Positions 24,601 through 38,152 of a DNA stretch of 64,000 bases are shown here, one piece after another (positions within the stretch are counted from its first letter, which is position 1; every line of letters starts with the position of its first letter). The DNA lies in NCBI GenBank assembly GCA_030141605.1, contig JAQGDQ010000159.1, positions 409,727 through 473,726 on the forward strand. The letters are read 5' to 3'. The notes beneath the pieces are model-generated. The model ran no database searches, was not told where the DNA came from, and saw nothing but the letters and a program-made list of their open reading frames with translations. This DNA is from Tubiluchus corallicola. Its lineage: Eukaryota; Priapulida; Priapulimorpha; Priapulimorphida; Tubiluchidae. The translations under genes were made by a program, and so were the position numbers.

Positions 24601-25905
24601 TGCTATGGGCATATCTATTGTTATATTCATCACGTATCAACGTTTAGTACACGATTTAACTTTTTATATACATATGTTAACAATCAATATCACAAATTAT
24701 GTTATTGCAACATATTAAGTTTATAAGAGTCAATACATGGCCAACCTGTTCATCTAGAATGCCAAGGTATTTTTTAAATGTTGAGTCATCATGTGAGTAG
24801 TGCTTCCCAAACACTATGCTACAAATGATTATAGAAATTGACGAAGTCAAATGTTCTTTTATATCATATCCATTTTGATTATCTTCGTTTTCCATAATAT
24901 CAAGAAGAACTTTGACCTGAAACAAAATCATTTCATTAAATCAAGGCACACACCAATGCCATATGAATTTGATCATAATCATAAGATTTAAAGCCTGCAA
25001 GAAACTTAATCCTCCAACTTGGTGAGTGACCAGAAAAGCTATATATTGGTCTAGCATAGTTAAAGAGGACATTATAACTTAGCTGCTACCTCCTCCATTA
25101 TTTTTCCTTCTAAAGAATAGCGTCCCATTCCAAAATCTCTTAAACAACTGAGAGTGAATCGACGATGTTCCTTCCAGCTTGGACCTTGGGCAAACAATAC
25201 ACCTGCAAAAAATAAACAAGAAAAAGCCAAATTAAATTAAAGCTTCAGGAAAATTGGTCATTGTATCTTGCCGGCTATAATGAAATCGATAATTGTACCT
25301 TACTAGCTTTACTTGACATTGATTATTACGGCTAATCTATTTGAAATTAGACATTCAAAACACGTATTTTTGACATCAACACATATTATAAATGCTGTTA
25401 CCTTTTTTAGTTTTGTTTGCTTTATTCTTGAATTTATCGCTGCATTTTTGTCTGATTTTGACCACATAACCGCAACAAAAGTAATTACTATTTAAATTCA
25501 CAGTCTGCATCCATATCCTTCCATTTCTGACAGAACTACTCCATATAGCTTAGGCTTACCTTTCGTTAGTTTATCCGCATAAATGTCAGTCATTGGGAGA
25601 TGAGGTCTACCAGAAAATTCTTCTTTGGCAAATGCCTCCTTGATTAACTTTAAATCGTGCAAAATTAGACAAAGTTGACTTCCCATCTGCAAGTGGTAGA
25701 TACCACCGTACAATTTTGTCCATTCTCTCAGCTGAGTGTGCGTTTCTGCGACATTGATCCAAGGCAGAGAACCGAGTATTGGAATCCTGCAGAATGTTGG
25801 TCCCGGTGGTAAACCACGCGGAAGTCCAAACAACAGATTGTAAAAATATAAAATAACGAAAAACCCAACCACAAATATAATCCAGGTTGCAACTGATGCG
25901 TCCAT
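21664..25905 (-). CDS. Cytochrome P450, CYP2-clan microsomal type; middle partly in assembly gap
   Basis: Membrane-anchored haem monooxygenase of the ER; substrate unknown. Exons on the minus strand: 25905-25560, 25202-25090, 24916-24746, [missing, in or next to the gap], ?-23744, 23428-23279, 22020-21664. The N-terminal anchor (residues about 8-27) is followed by the proline hinge [14 protein letters not shown]. Exon 2 has the C-helix WKEHRRFTL and LRDFGMG. Exon 3 matches the CYP2 F-G region ([12 protein letters not shown]). The fragment before 23744 ends [10 protein letters not shown], directly before the K-helix exon with [19 protein letters not shown] and MEILR (ExxR). The last exon has the PERF box and haem loop [10 protein letters not shown] with its cysteine ligand. 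All visible junctions keep phase. I chose the Met at 25905; an in-frame Met at 25947 exists but would add residues before the anchor. Confidence 0.9.
22081..22230. repeat. 2.5 copies of a 60-bp tandem repeat (arm of the foldback element)
   Basis: AATKWGACTTAGGTAAGTC recurs at 22081, 22141 and 22201, with a period of exactly 60 bp. Variants of the same words occur inverted at 22670-22815. Confidence 0.9.
22290..22437 (-). pseudogene. Misplaced P450-like exon fragment inside the foldback element
   Basis: The minus-strand open frame contains [18 protein letters not shown] and [12 protein letters not shown]. This resembles the CYP2 segment between the F-G region and the I-helix (pattern W-x-x-[IL]-Y-x-x-[FL]-P-T-L, then a basic helix). 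In a normal P450 this segment precedes the NPNVQQK and K-helix exons, but here it lies downstream of both on the same contig. An acceptor-like TAATGCAG precedes it in a phase that does not fit exon 3. I read it as a captured or duplicated copy. Homology was judged by eye only. Confidence 0.4.
23807..24411. other. Assembly gap (605 N)
   Basis: Unsequenced. By gene order it should contain the P450 exon(s) for the region between the F-G segment and the I-helix, including the oxygen-binding A/G-G-x-D/E-T motif. Confidence 0.99.
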
Positions 25906-27448
25906 GGTGGTTTTTAAGAATGCATTCAGACAGCAATTGCTAGGCAAGTCTTTGTTTCATGCTTCAATGCCCGCCCGGGTTGCAAAGACGTCTTAACCAT
26001 TTGCGAATAGATGCTTAAGGACATAATAAACAAACCCTGGAACTTTGAACTAGGTGTATTAATTTATCGGTGAAAAAACTAGATAATACTTTTAGACTTT
26101 TACATAAACGAACGAATATTACAGAAGTTAGGTCGAGCCTATCCAGCACATACAGTACTATTATAGTATCCTTCACTTCAAATTATAGTATCATCAATTC
26201 AAATTATCGCACTGTGTGAGTCCACGTACGTATAAGATTGTTTTTTCATTGTCACACAAGCGCATGAAAGTAGTACAAAGTACAACTTATCTAGTGGACG
26301 TAGCTAGACGGGGTAAGTAACGCAACACTTGCAGGAGGGCGGAGCTTCAAGTAAATGTACTGGAAGAAATTGTTACTCTGTAGGAACTGTACAAACATTG
26401 TAGTTCTTTTTATTTTACAAATAAACACGTTGTCGTACGTTTTTCGCAGTTTTTACTTTTTCTTATGTGTCATTTCACTTTTGTTTACTAGTTTAAGTTC
26501 ATTTCATATATATCACTGTGTATTATGTTTCGTGGGAGGACTGAAAGCGTACTAAAGACTTAGTACCGCCCAAGACACACAAACTCTAGCTAAGCAGCTG
26601 AGAACTTTAAACGTTGGTACGATTGCTGTTATACATGCTGTTTGATCGCGATCGCGATGCCAAAATTTGGCAACTTTCTTCTTCGACCAATGTTTCTTTA
26701 CTGCACTTGGCATGAGCCATAAATAATTGCTGTAAACAGAGGAATGAGATATAGCCTTAAAAACCTAAACGTCAAAAGAATTTTGTTAAGCCCTAAAATG
26801 CCAAACTTATCTCCGTTGTGTCACATCCCATCTCATTCAAAATAGTAGTGTTCTGCATACAAAAAAAGGAAAAAACACAAGGTTTCAACAAACTTGGAAC
26901 TGCTCTACAAGTGCTCTTATTCCAATTTTTCTCAATTTTACGAAAACTCGAAGCCATTTAAAACACTGCGAGTCACGAGTGTACAGTCTAGCTAGTATGT
27001 TAAGTTGAAGGAGTGACTGTTCGTAGGACGTTTCTATCGATTTTAGCATGATTTTGATCGGCGGTTTTATCTAAACCAGTCAAGTCCTTTTTAAATAAAA
27101 TTCAAACCACGAAATGGTTTTTTTAACACCTGTATTATACAGGTTTTTGTTAATGTTTCAGGCTGGAGTTGAGAAGTATTTTCTGCATCATTTGTTCATG
27201 ATTTTCTAAAGCAGAACGATGAAATTGTCATCTATGTGAGTGTGCTAAATGTTATGTGAGTCTATGTTATATTATAAATGTGCGATATTTCCGCTTCCAT
27301 GAAAACTAGGGCTTTACATCAAGTCCCTGGTTCGCTAAAGCACTTTTATTGTGAAAGAATGCTTACTGAGTTATAAATGATAAATAGCCTTAATACTCTA
27401 TCTAAACTTACAACACTTCTTTCTAGTAAATGCCTCAGTAAATCGCGC

Positions 27449-27809
27449 CCAAAACGTCGCTTTATTTAACATTATTCAGCATTACATTGGGTCTACCCGA
27501 CGTTTTAGCAGAGGTCATGATATATGATGTCTCATTTTCTTAGACATTAACGATATATTTCTAATATATTTCATGGCTGCCGACGCTTACAGCACCAAGA
27601 CCAACAGTACAGCATCACTGCAAAACCATATATTAATATACAATGTATATATATATATACCAGCGAAATATACATACATTACGAATATTTTGGAATATTA
27701 GAAATATATCGTTAATGTCTAAGAAAATGAGACATAATATATATATCTGCTAAAACGGCGGGTAGACCATATGTAATGCTGAATAATGTTAAATAAAGCG
27801 ACGTTTTGG
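27449..27809. repeat. Long inverted repeat, foldback MITE-like
   Basis: 27449-27567 and 27694-27809 are nearly perfect inverted copies (about 116-119 bp each) around a 126-bp centre. Matching words include CCAAAACGTCGCTTTATTTA and CATTTTCTTAGACATTAACG on the left, with their complements on the right. There is no coding capacity. Confidence 0.85.
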
Positions 27810-27837
27810 ACATATATTCGTATATATTAATTTTGCT

Positions 27838-27838
<1 letters not shown>

Positions 27839-27929
<91 letters not shown>
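27839..27929. repeat. (TA)n microsatellite, about 45 units
   Basis: Uninterrupted TA run of about 90 bp immediately right of the palindromic element. Confidence 0.98.
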
Positions 27930-27936
<7 letters not shown>

Positions 27937-28560
27937 CCGACGAAGCTACAGCTCCGACGATGTCACCATTATCGACAATCTATACGTCAAATGAAAGGTC
28001 CGGACCCACAGATTTGCCATTGGGGTTTTATTTTTCGAACCTCCAAAAATGGCCCTTTTTGACCGTTTTTTGCAAAACTTACACCTCTTGTTTCTAGAGA
28101 ACGCGAACGCATCGCGGGTGGTGCCGGTAATTGTTAGATAGCCTGTTCAACGATGGGTGTTATAGTCATATTTAGAATTCGGGCGAGGGCCGCGGCGCCC
28201 CATGGCGTGTGTTTTCCCGGACCCAACCACGCAAATTTTGTAGAAAACTGCTCAAACGGCCTCGAAAAAATTCAATTTGTGCAACCGTTTGGGCATGCTG
28301 GGGAAAAATAAGCACACTCGCAGAAAGAGGACGAAACGGTCTAGAAAATGTTGAAGGTTTTGTTTGGAGAGATGTATACTGGATGAAACGGGAGGGGAAT
28401 ATTTCGAAGTTCTTTTTCTACCCCCCTGTGGTGTACGCTATTTGGAACATCCATTGTCTTTGAGCTTGAGAAATTTCGCGGCTGTTCCAGGCATTGTTGT
28501 CACTCGCCGTTCTACAGTAGTATCGATTATACATGTAAGTAAGATCTGTTAGCCTATTAT
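27930..28560. other. Unexplained segment of higher GC
   Basis: Locally GC-richer than its surroundings (for example GGGCGAGGGCCGCGGCGCCC near 28180). It holds an 84-codon open frame at 28209-28463 (GTG start) without recognisable motif. It begins directly after the TA array. No RNA or protein family recognised. Confidence 0.35.
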
Positions 28561-28770
28561 CATCCGAGGAGCAGCAAACAAATCTATGTGGACTGTCCGC
28601 GCATTATTGATCATTAGTAAACAGACTAAGAGCATTTGTTATAGCACACAGTTTTGACTTTGTTGAAAATGTTTGGAATGGCTTTGCTGTGATGCTGTGC
28701 TATTGGTGCTGGTGCTGTAGGTGTCGTCATTGTTCTTGTCATCATCGTCATCAACATCATGATCACCATG

Positions 28771-29055
28771 TGATGTGGTGGTGGTGTGCTGTGAATGGCA
28801 TGGCGGAGTGTGCTGTAAATGTAGCGGTGGGGTGGTAAGGTGTGCGTGAAGTTGGTGGAGTGGTGTGGTGGTAGGGTGTTGGTGTAGTGTGGTGGGTGAT
28901 GTTTGTTGTGGGTGGTATGCTGTGAGTAGAGCAGTGGGTTGGTGTGGTGTTATGTGGTGTGGTGGGTGTGGTGTGTTGTGTGGGTAGTGTGCTATGGTGA
29001 GGGTGGTGAAGTGTTGTGGTATGGTGTGGGTGGGGTGGGGTGGTGTGGGTTGTTG
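28771..29055. repeat. GTGGTGT-rich minisatellite
   Basis: About 285 bp of G/T-rich repeats (GTGGTGTG, GGTGTGGTG and variants), giving His/Thr/Pro open frames on the minus strand that are not genes. Confidence 0.85.
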
Positions 29056-30508
29056 TTGTGAGTTTATGCACAAAATCTTTTGTTCATGTCTGATATAACG
29101 AGTTTAAAATTGTATTGTTAGACAAAACGAATTTTATTCTGTCATGTGTATTATATTGTTGGTCGTAATGACAATGAAAATACTACTACTACTATATGTT
29201 ACTAAGCACTACAAAGTACCCAAGATGTGTTTGGTCAATGAACAACTGTATACCAAAGGTAGCAAAAAAATAAAAATACGTTTATAAAAAAGCCTACTGA
29301 AAAGAAAAGTATCTGACTTTAGGCAAGGAGACAATAACAAACTTATAGAACACGATCCTTACTTCTAAAAACTCATCAGGCATTTTTAAATCTAACGATC
29401 GTGTAGAATTGTAGGTACTTGCACTTTGGGGCACCAACATGAGAAACATGTAGGATAGCTTTTTGAAAAAGAGAATGGGACAGTGCAAGTGAAAATAATT
29501 CTGAAATCAGGAAAGGCTCGCTTAAAAAGCTCGTCAGTAGTAAATAATACAGTATAATGAAATAAACATTATTTTCCGCGGGTGAGACCTTTCTCGATAA
29601 TCTATCCATAAGAAGTTTTCTGTGACCGCACGTAATCAATTCTTACAAGAGCTACGCCTAAAACCTTGCTACACGCGCGTTCATTGCTACTTTAGGGCAT
29701 CATTAAGCAATAATTCACCTTGTTTTCTGTCTTACGCTGCCGCCGCATAGTTCTAACTCATAACCATAATGTGGGCCAGTGAGGTTAAATAAGCTCCGCA
29801 TGTAAATAAAGGCTATTTACCTACTAAATCGGCCACAATTGAACTCGATTAATGTCCGGCACTGATCACTCTTAGCTTCGTTCAAGTTTACAGCTTTGTT
29901 CAAGCGCATCTCTTAACTCCATGGCGGATCGAGAAACGCAGAGTGATTAAATCTTATGTTTCCTCTAGATTGAAGTAAAAACTGTAATTAAACTTGTGAG
30001 CAAAACAATCTATATTTTTGTCTTTATAACTGATTCTCGCATTTGCGGATTTGAATTTTCGTGGATTTTATCTTGGATCAACCACGCCGATTTCGAACTG
30101 TTTAAGAAGTAAAATTAGGTTTTTGTGTTGTTATCAAGCAACTGTGCAAAAAACAAGCATAGTACACCTCGTCAAACAAGGGACTTGACTGACCCAGTTG
30201 AAGGCCCGACAAAGATTTTATCAGCATGCCTAATTCCTTAAGATATCTCAACGTGAAAGTTAAGTATAAGTGAAAGTATGGACTATTCTTTTCGGCTTAA
30301 AAGTCACGTGACAATAGTTGGTACGTCACAGGAAGTCATCGCAAGAATCACCCTCGACAGCTGTTTACTAAACAATGTGCACGATGCAGTTATTGAATTT
30401 AGTTCATCAATGACCACATGTGCCTGTGAAAGGTGTTAGACCAAGTGAAATCACGTGTTATAAAGGATTTGATGTGTGGACAAATTTTATGGAATAAATC
30501 ATGTTAAT

Positions 30509-31408
30509 ATGACGCGGTTCAACAAATTTATGGTAGCATTTATTTTCGCATTTGTCCTTGATCTACAGGTAATGTTGCGCTAAAATTAACAATTTTTTTG
30601 GTATTGAAAGTTAGTAGTCTCGGTTTCAAGTACGGAAATTGTGTTGAGTACAATGCCTCTAGTTTAATCATCCTCTGACCAGTGGCAAGTACACAGGAAA
30701 AAGAATAAAAACATGCTTTTTTGACTCATTGTCATATGAATTCTTTCTTTTACCAAGTTCCTGTCACTGTTTTAAAATTTGGAACGTTCTGTAAAGTAAA
30801 GCTGCAGCAAGGTGCCAAAATTACGTGTATCCAAAATCTACTCTTATTACTTTGTTGCAATACACTTTTTATAGCTAAAGTTGTTTTGCCCGCTACTGTT
30901 GCTGTCGTCGCAGATACCGCTAATGCAAGTTTATGTAACTGTCACCCGTTTCTGCCTGGACTCTGGAGAGTAATGACATTGTCCTACCTTTATGCTACAT
31001 TAAAACTCCATAGTCATTCATGACCGCAGCAACTTGGGCCGAAAAGCTATAATTACGAAAATAAGGTATTCTTTGTGCGTGCCTATATCAGGCCCTTTTG
31101 CCTCTGTATTATGTATTAGTATAAAAATACACACAGGTAAATACAGACTTGTCGCGACTTTGCAATTTCAATCAATGAAAACAATAACTTTGTGAAATGC
31201 ATGCAATGAAGCTTATTTTTGTTTATTCATGTACATTTTTTTAAAATATACATTTGTTTATCTAAAGCAGAAGTGTTGATACGAATAATGGATTTAGTTT
31301 ATATAATTGCATATCAGCTGTCGCTATAACATCCTGCATATTGAGGGTCTCTGTATTGTATATTTGTAAATATTGTACATGTGTGTAATTTTAAATTTTA
31401 AATAAATA

Positions 31409-31493
<85 letters not shown>

Positions 31494-34400
31494 TCGAGTA
31501 GGTCAATTGGTCAATCATGTAAATCAAGTATAGCTATCACCACTTTTTGTAAAGCAAACGCAAATAAGTTTAATGAAGAAAAAGGTTAGGAAGAGAGTTT
31601 TTGTTACGTTATAACTGGGTTATAATTCAAATTCGGACATCAGCGACGTGTGATGAGTTTTTATAATGGGGCCAAAGGGCTACGGCTACCCACGGAAACG
31701 CAGGGAGCAATCTCAATTTTAGTGTGACAAAAGGGATTCCTAAAAATTTCCAAAATCTAGAAAATAGAATCGGTAGTCCAACCAGTCGATGTTTTCTCAG
31801 CAAAATTAGTGACTAGATAATATGCCTCCAACAAAAGTTGCACTGTATTTCATAATGTAGTAATCCAGTTGCGTATAGCACGAGGCTGAAATATTTGTTT
31901 CATACACGAAACTTAGATAGTATAATTATAAAATTACATGCTAAAATTGTGCTTAATGGTGTAACCCCGAACATTATCGCGTAGCTCAAACTTGTGCAGA
32001 AATGGGAGCGCAAAATCATTAATTTTTGCTCTAAACATTCCGTTTTTTCAAGGATTTTTATGGTTGTTTACGCTATTGTGCCATTGTGCATAATCATTGT
32101 ACCGATATGTGATTTGTGCCTTACAGAGTATAGACCTAATTATCATTACTTTCACAATTTTTATCACTTTTGCAATCAATTTAGTCACCAATCTACAACA
32201 CACAAGCGCTATTAGACCGACTAAGTGGATTAAGGAAACTTCTGTTTGGAAGAACGTATCACGGTCTTACGGTTGACACAATTTTACTGAGCCAGTATAA
32301 TGTATACAATCTATACATCATGTTGAATTAACTAACACAGGAGATGTAACAGGGGGCCAATCAACAATGGTTTTGGGTCCACTATGCATCATAAGAGGTC
32401 AAAATCAGGAAGTAGTGTATAAAACCAAGGGAAGATAGTATTAGATGTTGAAAAAGAAAAGAGAGAGGGAGAAAAAGAAAGCAAAGAAAGAGAGCTCGAG
32501 TGAAAGAAAGAGTAGAAAAAGTAACAAGAGAAGGTGAAGTAAAGACCTGTAGACTAGGGCCAGGCACGAATAAAATTTATTTGCGTTTGGAACTTATGTG
32601 GATCTGTTGTGTTCACTACATTTTCTAAAAAAAGGACATTGCAGTCCTGCCATCTAAAAAACTCGCTGTTAAAAGAACATTTAAAAGAAAAACGTGAACC
32701 AGCTATCTTTAGATGCTTCTCAATCAAAAGAGTTAGAGTTAAGTCTTACATAACATATAAAGACAGACTTCGATCCCCAAGTTTAGGATACCCCAAACAA
32801 ATCTATGCAGTTTCGAAGCAGTACTGGCCTTGTGTTTCTATGTAGTTTACAAGGACTTAATAGATGAGTGCATTGGCCGTACATAACGATCTTAAAAGTT
32901 TAGTCTACCTTGCATGCCTTTTTTGTCAATACACGGCATTTCGTTTTTACATGATAAGTTTATAGAAAAGAAACTGTAACTAATGTGTATCTATAAAACC
33001 GTATCGTTAGTTTACATGTCCGAATTTAAAAATTAACATTAATAATTAAACATTTTTTATAACAGGCAGAATCAGAAGGATATCAATTGATGCCAATTGT
33101 TGAAGGTAATTCGTAAAATAATTATATTATTATAGTTTTAGGGACGTTATACACTTATTAAAAAAGTTTGCAATGCAAAAGCCGAAATTCCTACATTGAG
33201 TAGGATTATTAAATACAAATTAATATTTTGTGAATGTAATTTCGATGTACAAACCCTAGAGCATTTAGTGTTCAATTGTCGTTTTGTTGATTATAATTTA
33301 AGAGTGAAATTAATTAGAGCTCTACCTTCAAATCTATAAAATAAGACAGTGAGCTTTGTTCAGGTTTTATAAACGTTGTAAGAGATATTGCTTGCAAAAA
33401 TCGCGTGTAGTGTTAATTACTTTTAAATTTTGTGCATAGTAATAACTATTTTTTTACTTGTTAACATGTATTTGTCACGCAAACTTTGTTTAAACACTTG
33501 TAAATAGTTATGGTGATTTGTCATGTTTGTAAATATTTGTACCTTCAAACTGAGGTTCAATATAATAATAATAATAGTAAATAATAATAATAATCTCTCA
33601 CTCACTAATGGAATTATGGAATTGATTCTATTATTTCAGGAATTCCTGAAATCAATTGTGAATCAGAAGATGGTCTACAGGTGGCATTGCAATTTCAAAG
33701 GCCGTTCATGGGAGTAATATATCCAAAAGGGTTGGCAGACAATGAGGCTTGTCACATTTTTGGCAATGGGGAACTAGAGATGATGTACAAGTTGCCATTT
33801 GACAGATGCGGAACAGTTATGGAAGATTTGGTAATTTATCAAATTGTTTTGAGAATTTACATCCTTAGAAATTTATTTCTATGATTTGATCTTTTGCAAT
33901 TATTATAACATTTAACCATAGATATCACCACTTTACTGAAACTCCAACTGATCCTACACAGAAAAACTAAAAATACTTGAAGTAGGGCTACTTTTTGCTT
34001 ATGTAGTCCACAGCACAAAAATGATAATAAAACATTAGAAGGCCTACACAAGAGCAATTATTTAAAAATATCTTAATCAAACATTTTTACGACTGATTAA
34101 TTCTTAGACACTTATAAATGAATCTGCCATACAAGAAGTTTCTAAAATTGAAGACGAGTTCTTTGCCTAGACTTGAATTAACATCAGAAGCTATACTAAA
34201 CCTAATTGCAAAAACATTAACTATTTTAAAGGATTTATTAAAATGCTATACAAATTTTGATCAAATTAAATGTTAGATTTGGAAAATATGATGAAAAAAT
34301 TAAAGGCATGCCATATGCGTATCTTATGATTATATAAAGAAATAAAAAGGGTGTTAAAGGCTAAACCTTATGTAATTTCATTTTATAGGCAGATGGAAAC

Positions 34401-37400
34401 AAGACGTACACAAATGTCATTATTATACAAAATCATCCACAAGTTGTGACTGGAGATGACTCAGCATTTCTTGTAGGTTGCTGGTTTGCCAATTCCACTC
34501 AGAAAATGCTCAATTCCACCTATAGTTCTGGGTAAGTCAGTAAATCTCAATACAAGAAATGCAGAATGCTATATGACAACAGTTTCGTTCTTTGCTTTTA
34601 AAAACCAATGTAATTATGATAAATTCAAACTACATGAGGACAAATTTAATTCTTGATCAAAATATGAACCACAGCCACTGTTTATAAGGTACAGAAGTAG
34701 CTAATAATTTTAAGTGCTACATGTAATACATTTAAATGTTTAAAATGATAGAAATCTACAGCTAGCAAATGATAGAATCTCTCCTCAATTATGATCATAG
34801 TTAATTGTCTTCAAATTCATTCAGCAAAAAGTCCTGAATTTCCCCTCTCGTGTTCATTCTGTTTGCATGACGATGCACTTCCTTCTGAATTGCGATTGGA
34901 AGTTTGCTTATTTCTAAATCACCCACAGTGATTTTACAACCGTAACACAGAAATTGTCTCCAGAGTAAAAGTGGACCTTTTTCATTGCTAAATTCACTAC
35001 TGCAGCCTTTTGCCTCTTTCTTGTAACAAGTTCCAGCATCAAATGTCTGCAAATTGTTACCAAGTCCAGAAATTGACGGATGGCTCACAATCAAATGCTG
35101 AGAAGAAGCATGCAATGACTGTTCACTATCTCTTGTGTGATGAGGTAATGTAGTTCTGCACAGGATGCATACATTTTCAGAATTTTCCTGACAGTTTGCT
35201 GCAGAATAAAGCTTGTCACCTGTTCGACAGATTGTAGAAACAGTTGAGGGATAGCTGTCCTGCAAGTCCAAAACAAATGATTCAGTGAGTCGATTCATAC
35301 TAGCTTTGAAAGACTTCAGTGCAGTCATTGAAGGGTTGATTACAGTTTTAATACCGCACAGCCGTACATAGTACGCTATTTCCTTAGAACTAAATTCTTT
35401 CAAAGGCCTTAACACCACAAGACTGTCATATCGATTATCATTGAAACTAACGTCCATAGACAAACTGGCTCCATGGCCCTGAGCAAGATTAGATATTGCC
35501 TGGATAGCAAGTTTAGTTCCAGTTTCAGCAGTCATGACCTTCGTGTATCCTTCACTCCTTGCTATTTGGTTGATAAGCATTGTCTTTAATTTGCTAATCA
35601 AATCTTCCCTAGCTGTTAAGTCTGTACAGTCTTGGATCAGTTTGCACAATTTATTCCTTGCTGTGTAATTAGTTAAGCTTGTTACATCTTTAGCATCACT
35701 TGCAAGCTTGTAACAGCCATTACTGCAAAACATCTCTGCATCAACCATAGCTTGTTCAATTGTCGTTAAAAAGCAAGGAAAGTTAAAATCGCTTAAACTT
35801 TCTATTATTTTCTGACACTGGTTTTCACGGCAACTGTCATCATTAAGCTCTTGAGTTATGATACTGACATCCACATATACGATGCCGGGAACAAATCGCA
35901 ATTTCTTACGAGATTTGGGTGCAAGACCTTCCTCAATTAAATGGAGCAATGACGCAGATGACGCACTTCCAGAATAAGCTACCAAAACACGTTCCCCATT
36001 ACGAATCAGTTTAGAACGTCCTATTGTAGCTCGGAATTTGTGAGTAAAATACGAAAGAAAACATTCCCTACAAAGGAAGTCAGAAACTCGCGCAAGAACA
36101 ACAGGTTTTTCTTTTTGACATTTCATACACAGATTGCTGGTAATTTTTGTACGATTTGCCAATGCCGCTGCAAGATCTGCTTCATATTCTTTCACTTTAC
36201 AATCTTTGTGAGATTGGCAACTTTCACTGTCCATCGTATTCTTCTGATAAAAACCTAAAACTAAAAGTAAAACAATATTTAAAATTCAAGCAAATTTAAT
36301 AAACTGAAATTTCATTTGTGGCGTACGGTATGCTTAACAAAAAATCTAGTCTAAACTTTTAATTATTATTATTAAGTAATAGTAATACTATGATTACTGT
36401 CAGGCACTGTCTATAATTATTCTTATATTAAACTCTAATAATGAAATAAAAATCAGTATAGTTTAAAGTCAGCTGCGTAAGCAAATTACGTTCGCTATTA
36501 TGACAAACATTATTGGACGAATTAAAATTAAGAACCTAGACGGGGAGAATGCTACTGCACCTTAAAGAATGAACGTCTACAATGTAGAAAAATGATAACT
36601 AAGCACATTAAAATTAAAAAGAAAATCGAAAGATACACGTTTAAAGAGACTTTGCGCCTTATTATGGCTAGACGAAATGTAGCTTACAGTTCATTAACTG
36701 TATATCACAAAATCGCGAAAAGATGAAAACACTGTTCGCCACTAGCAAATTCGGAAACAGAAAATGTGTCGCCATCTATCAGCAACAGCTCATAAAAGCA
36801 CAAAAGAAACATTGCTTTATCTGTAGGGCCAGTGGCGCAACGGATAACGCGTCTGCCTACGGAGCAGAAGATTGCAGGTTCGAATCCTGCCTGGCTCGTT
36901 TTTTTCGTTTTGCAAGTGTGTTCAGTAATTTTTCAAAATGCTAAACACTATTCTCTTTAATAGATAACGAGACAAAATTAAACTAAGTAAATTGTTGTCT
37001 ACAGCTGTATTGTTAGTCTGTTGTAATCTAGTGTAACCCCGTTTGGTATAACTTTACGTGTATGTGAAATTTAATAGAAAAGAATCAATCTACATATTTT
37101 CTGCTCGCAGACTGTCAGTAATTACCTACATACCAAGAAGCAACTGGTTAAAATGCACTTGAGTAAAATCGACAGAATTCTCGATCAGAGAAAAATAATT
37201 GAATATGGGCCCCTACTTATAGCCCATATAATAATAATTTTGTTTAGGGCATACGTGGTCCAGGGATAACATCTCAAGTAGGCCTAACTCAATATTTATT
37301 TCCAAAGCGGTCCCGATTATCATTATGACTCTGGTGGATAATGATAATACTATTATCGTTATCAGTACTACACGGGTGGGAGCTGAAACCGCGTCTCGCA

Positions 37401-38093
37401 GCTGCATAATAAAAGTTATTAACATTTTGAATGTTAAACTTATCTGCCAACATGCTTACGTGGGAAGAACGCGTATTCAGGACACCAAAGTCAAATTATA
37501 GAGCAGCTATCGAAACACAAACAACTGATCTACAAAAAACGACAGATTACCGCATGAAGGTACTACTATTTGTACTAACCTGTATGTGTTACCGAATATT
37601 TCAAGAAATAAAGAAAAGATGTTATCTCGAATCAAATGTGTTTATAAAATATTATGTAATTACAAAATTTGCTTTCATAAACCATCTCAAAATATAAAAT
37701 AGCGTATCAGAGTCTATAACCTCAGTGAAATTATGAGATGATCCTTGAAAATCGATATGGATACTATAATCACCGGGTGATTAAGAAAATCATTTTAAAT
37801 TTTCTCTGATGAGATATTCACAAAATGGAAACACTGTAATAAAAAACTCAGTAGCCAAACAATAAACAATAAACGATAATAACAAAATAGCGTCGATGTT
37901 TATGTAAATTAAAAATGCACACAAAAACATCATGATATTTACTGTATTCCAATAATTATTATTATTTGGCACTAATGTGTAGATCGTGATGGACAGGAAG
38001 AGAATGAAAAGACAGAAGAATGAAGAGAAAAATGAGAAAAAGAGAGGAATTGATAGAGTGCATAGCTGAGAGTGAGTGAGCGTGTGAGTGAGT

Positions 38094-38152
<59 letters not shown>

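Larger units (their letters stand above)
25906..30508. other. Intergenic region between divergent P450 and ZP genes
   Basis: About 4.6 kb between the two 5' ends, so both promoters should lie here. It contains the palindromic element at 27449-27809, a TA array, an unexplained higher-GC segment (27930-28560) and a GTGG minisatellite. I found no convincing coding exon. The His/Pro/Thr-rich frames around 28640-29070 are repeat artefacts. Confidence 0.5.

Noticed and set aside
25906-25947. Upstream in-frame Met of the P450
   Set aside because: Adds 14 residues before the membrane anchor; the Met at 25905 gives the usual CYP2 N-terminus. Not disproved.
27806-27994. ORF of alternating Tyr-Ile
   Set aside because: Product of the TA microsatellite.
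28639-29073. His/Thr/Pro-rich minus-strand ORFs
   Set aside because: Six-frame artefact of a GTGG minisatellite.
34801-36898. Functional coupling of CTU2 with the adjacent tRNA gene
   Set aside because: tRNA-Arg(ACG) has no U34 and is not a thiolation substrate, so proximity is probably accidental.
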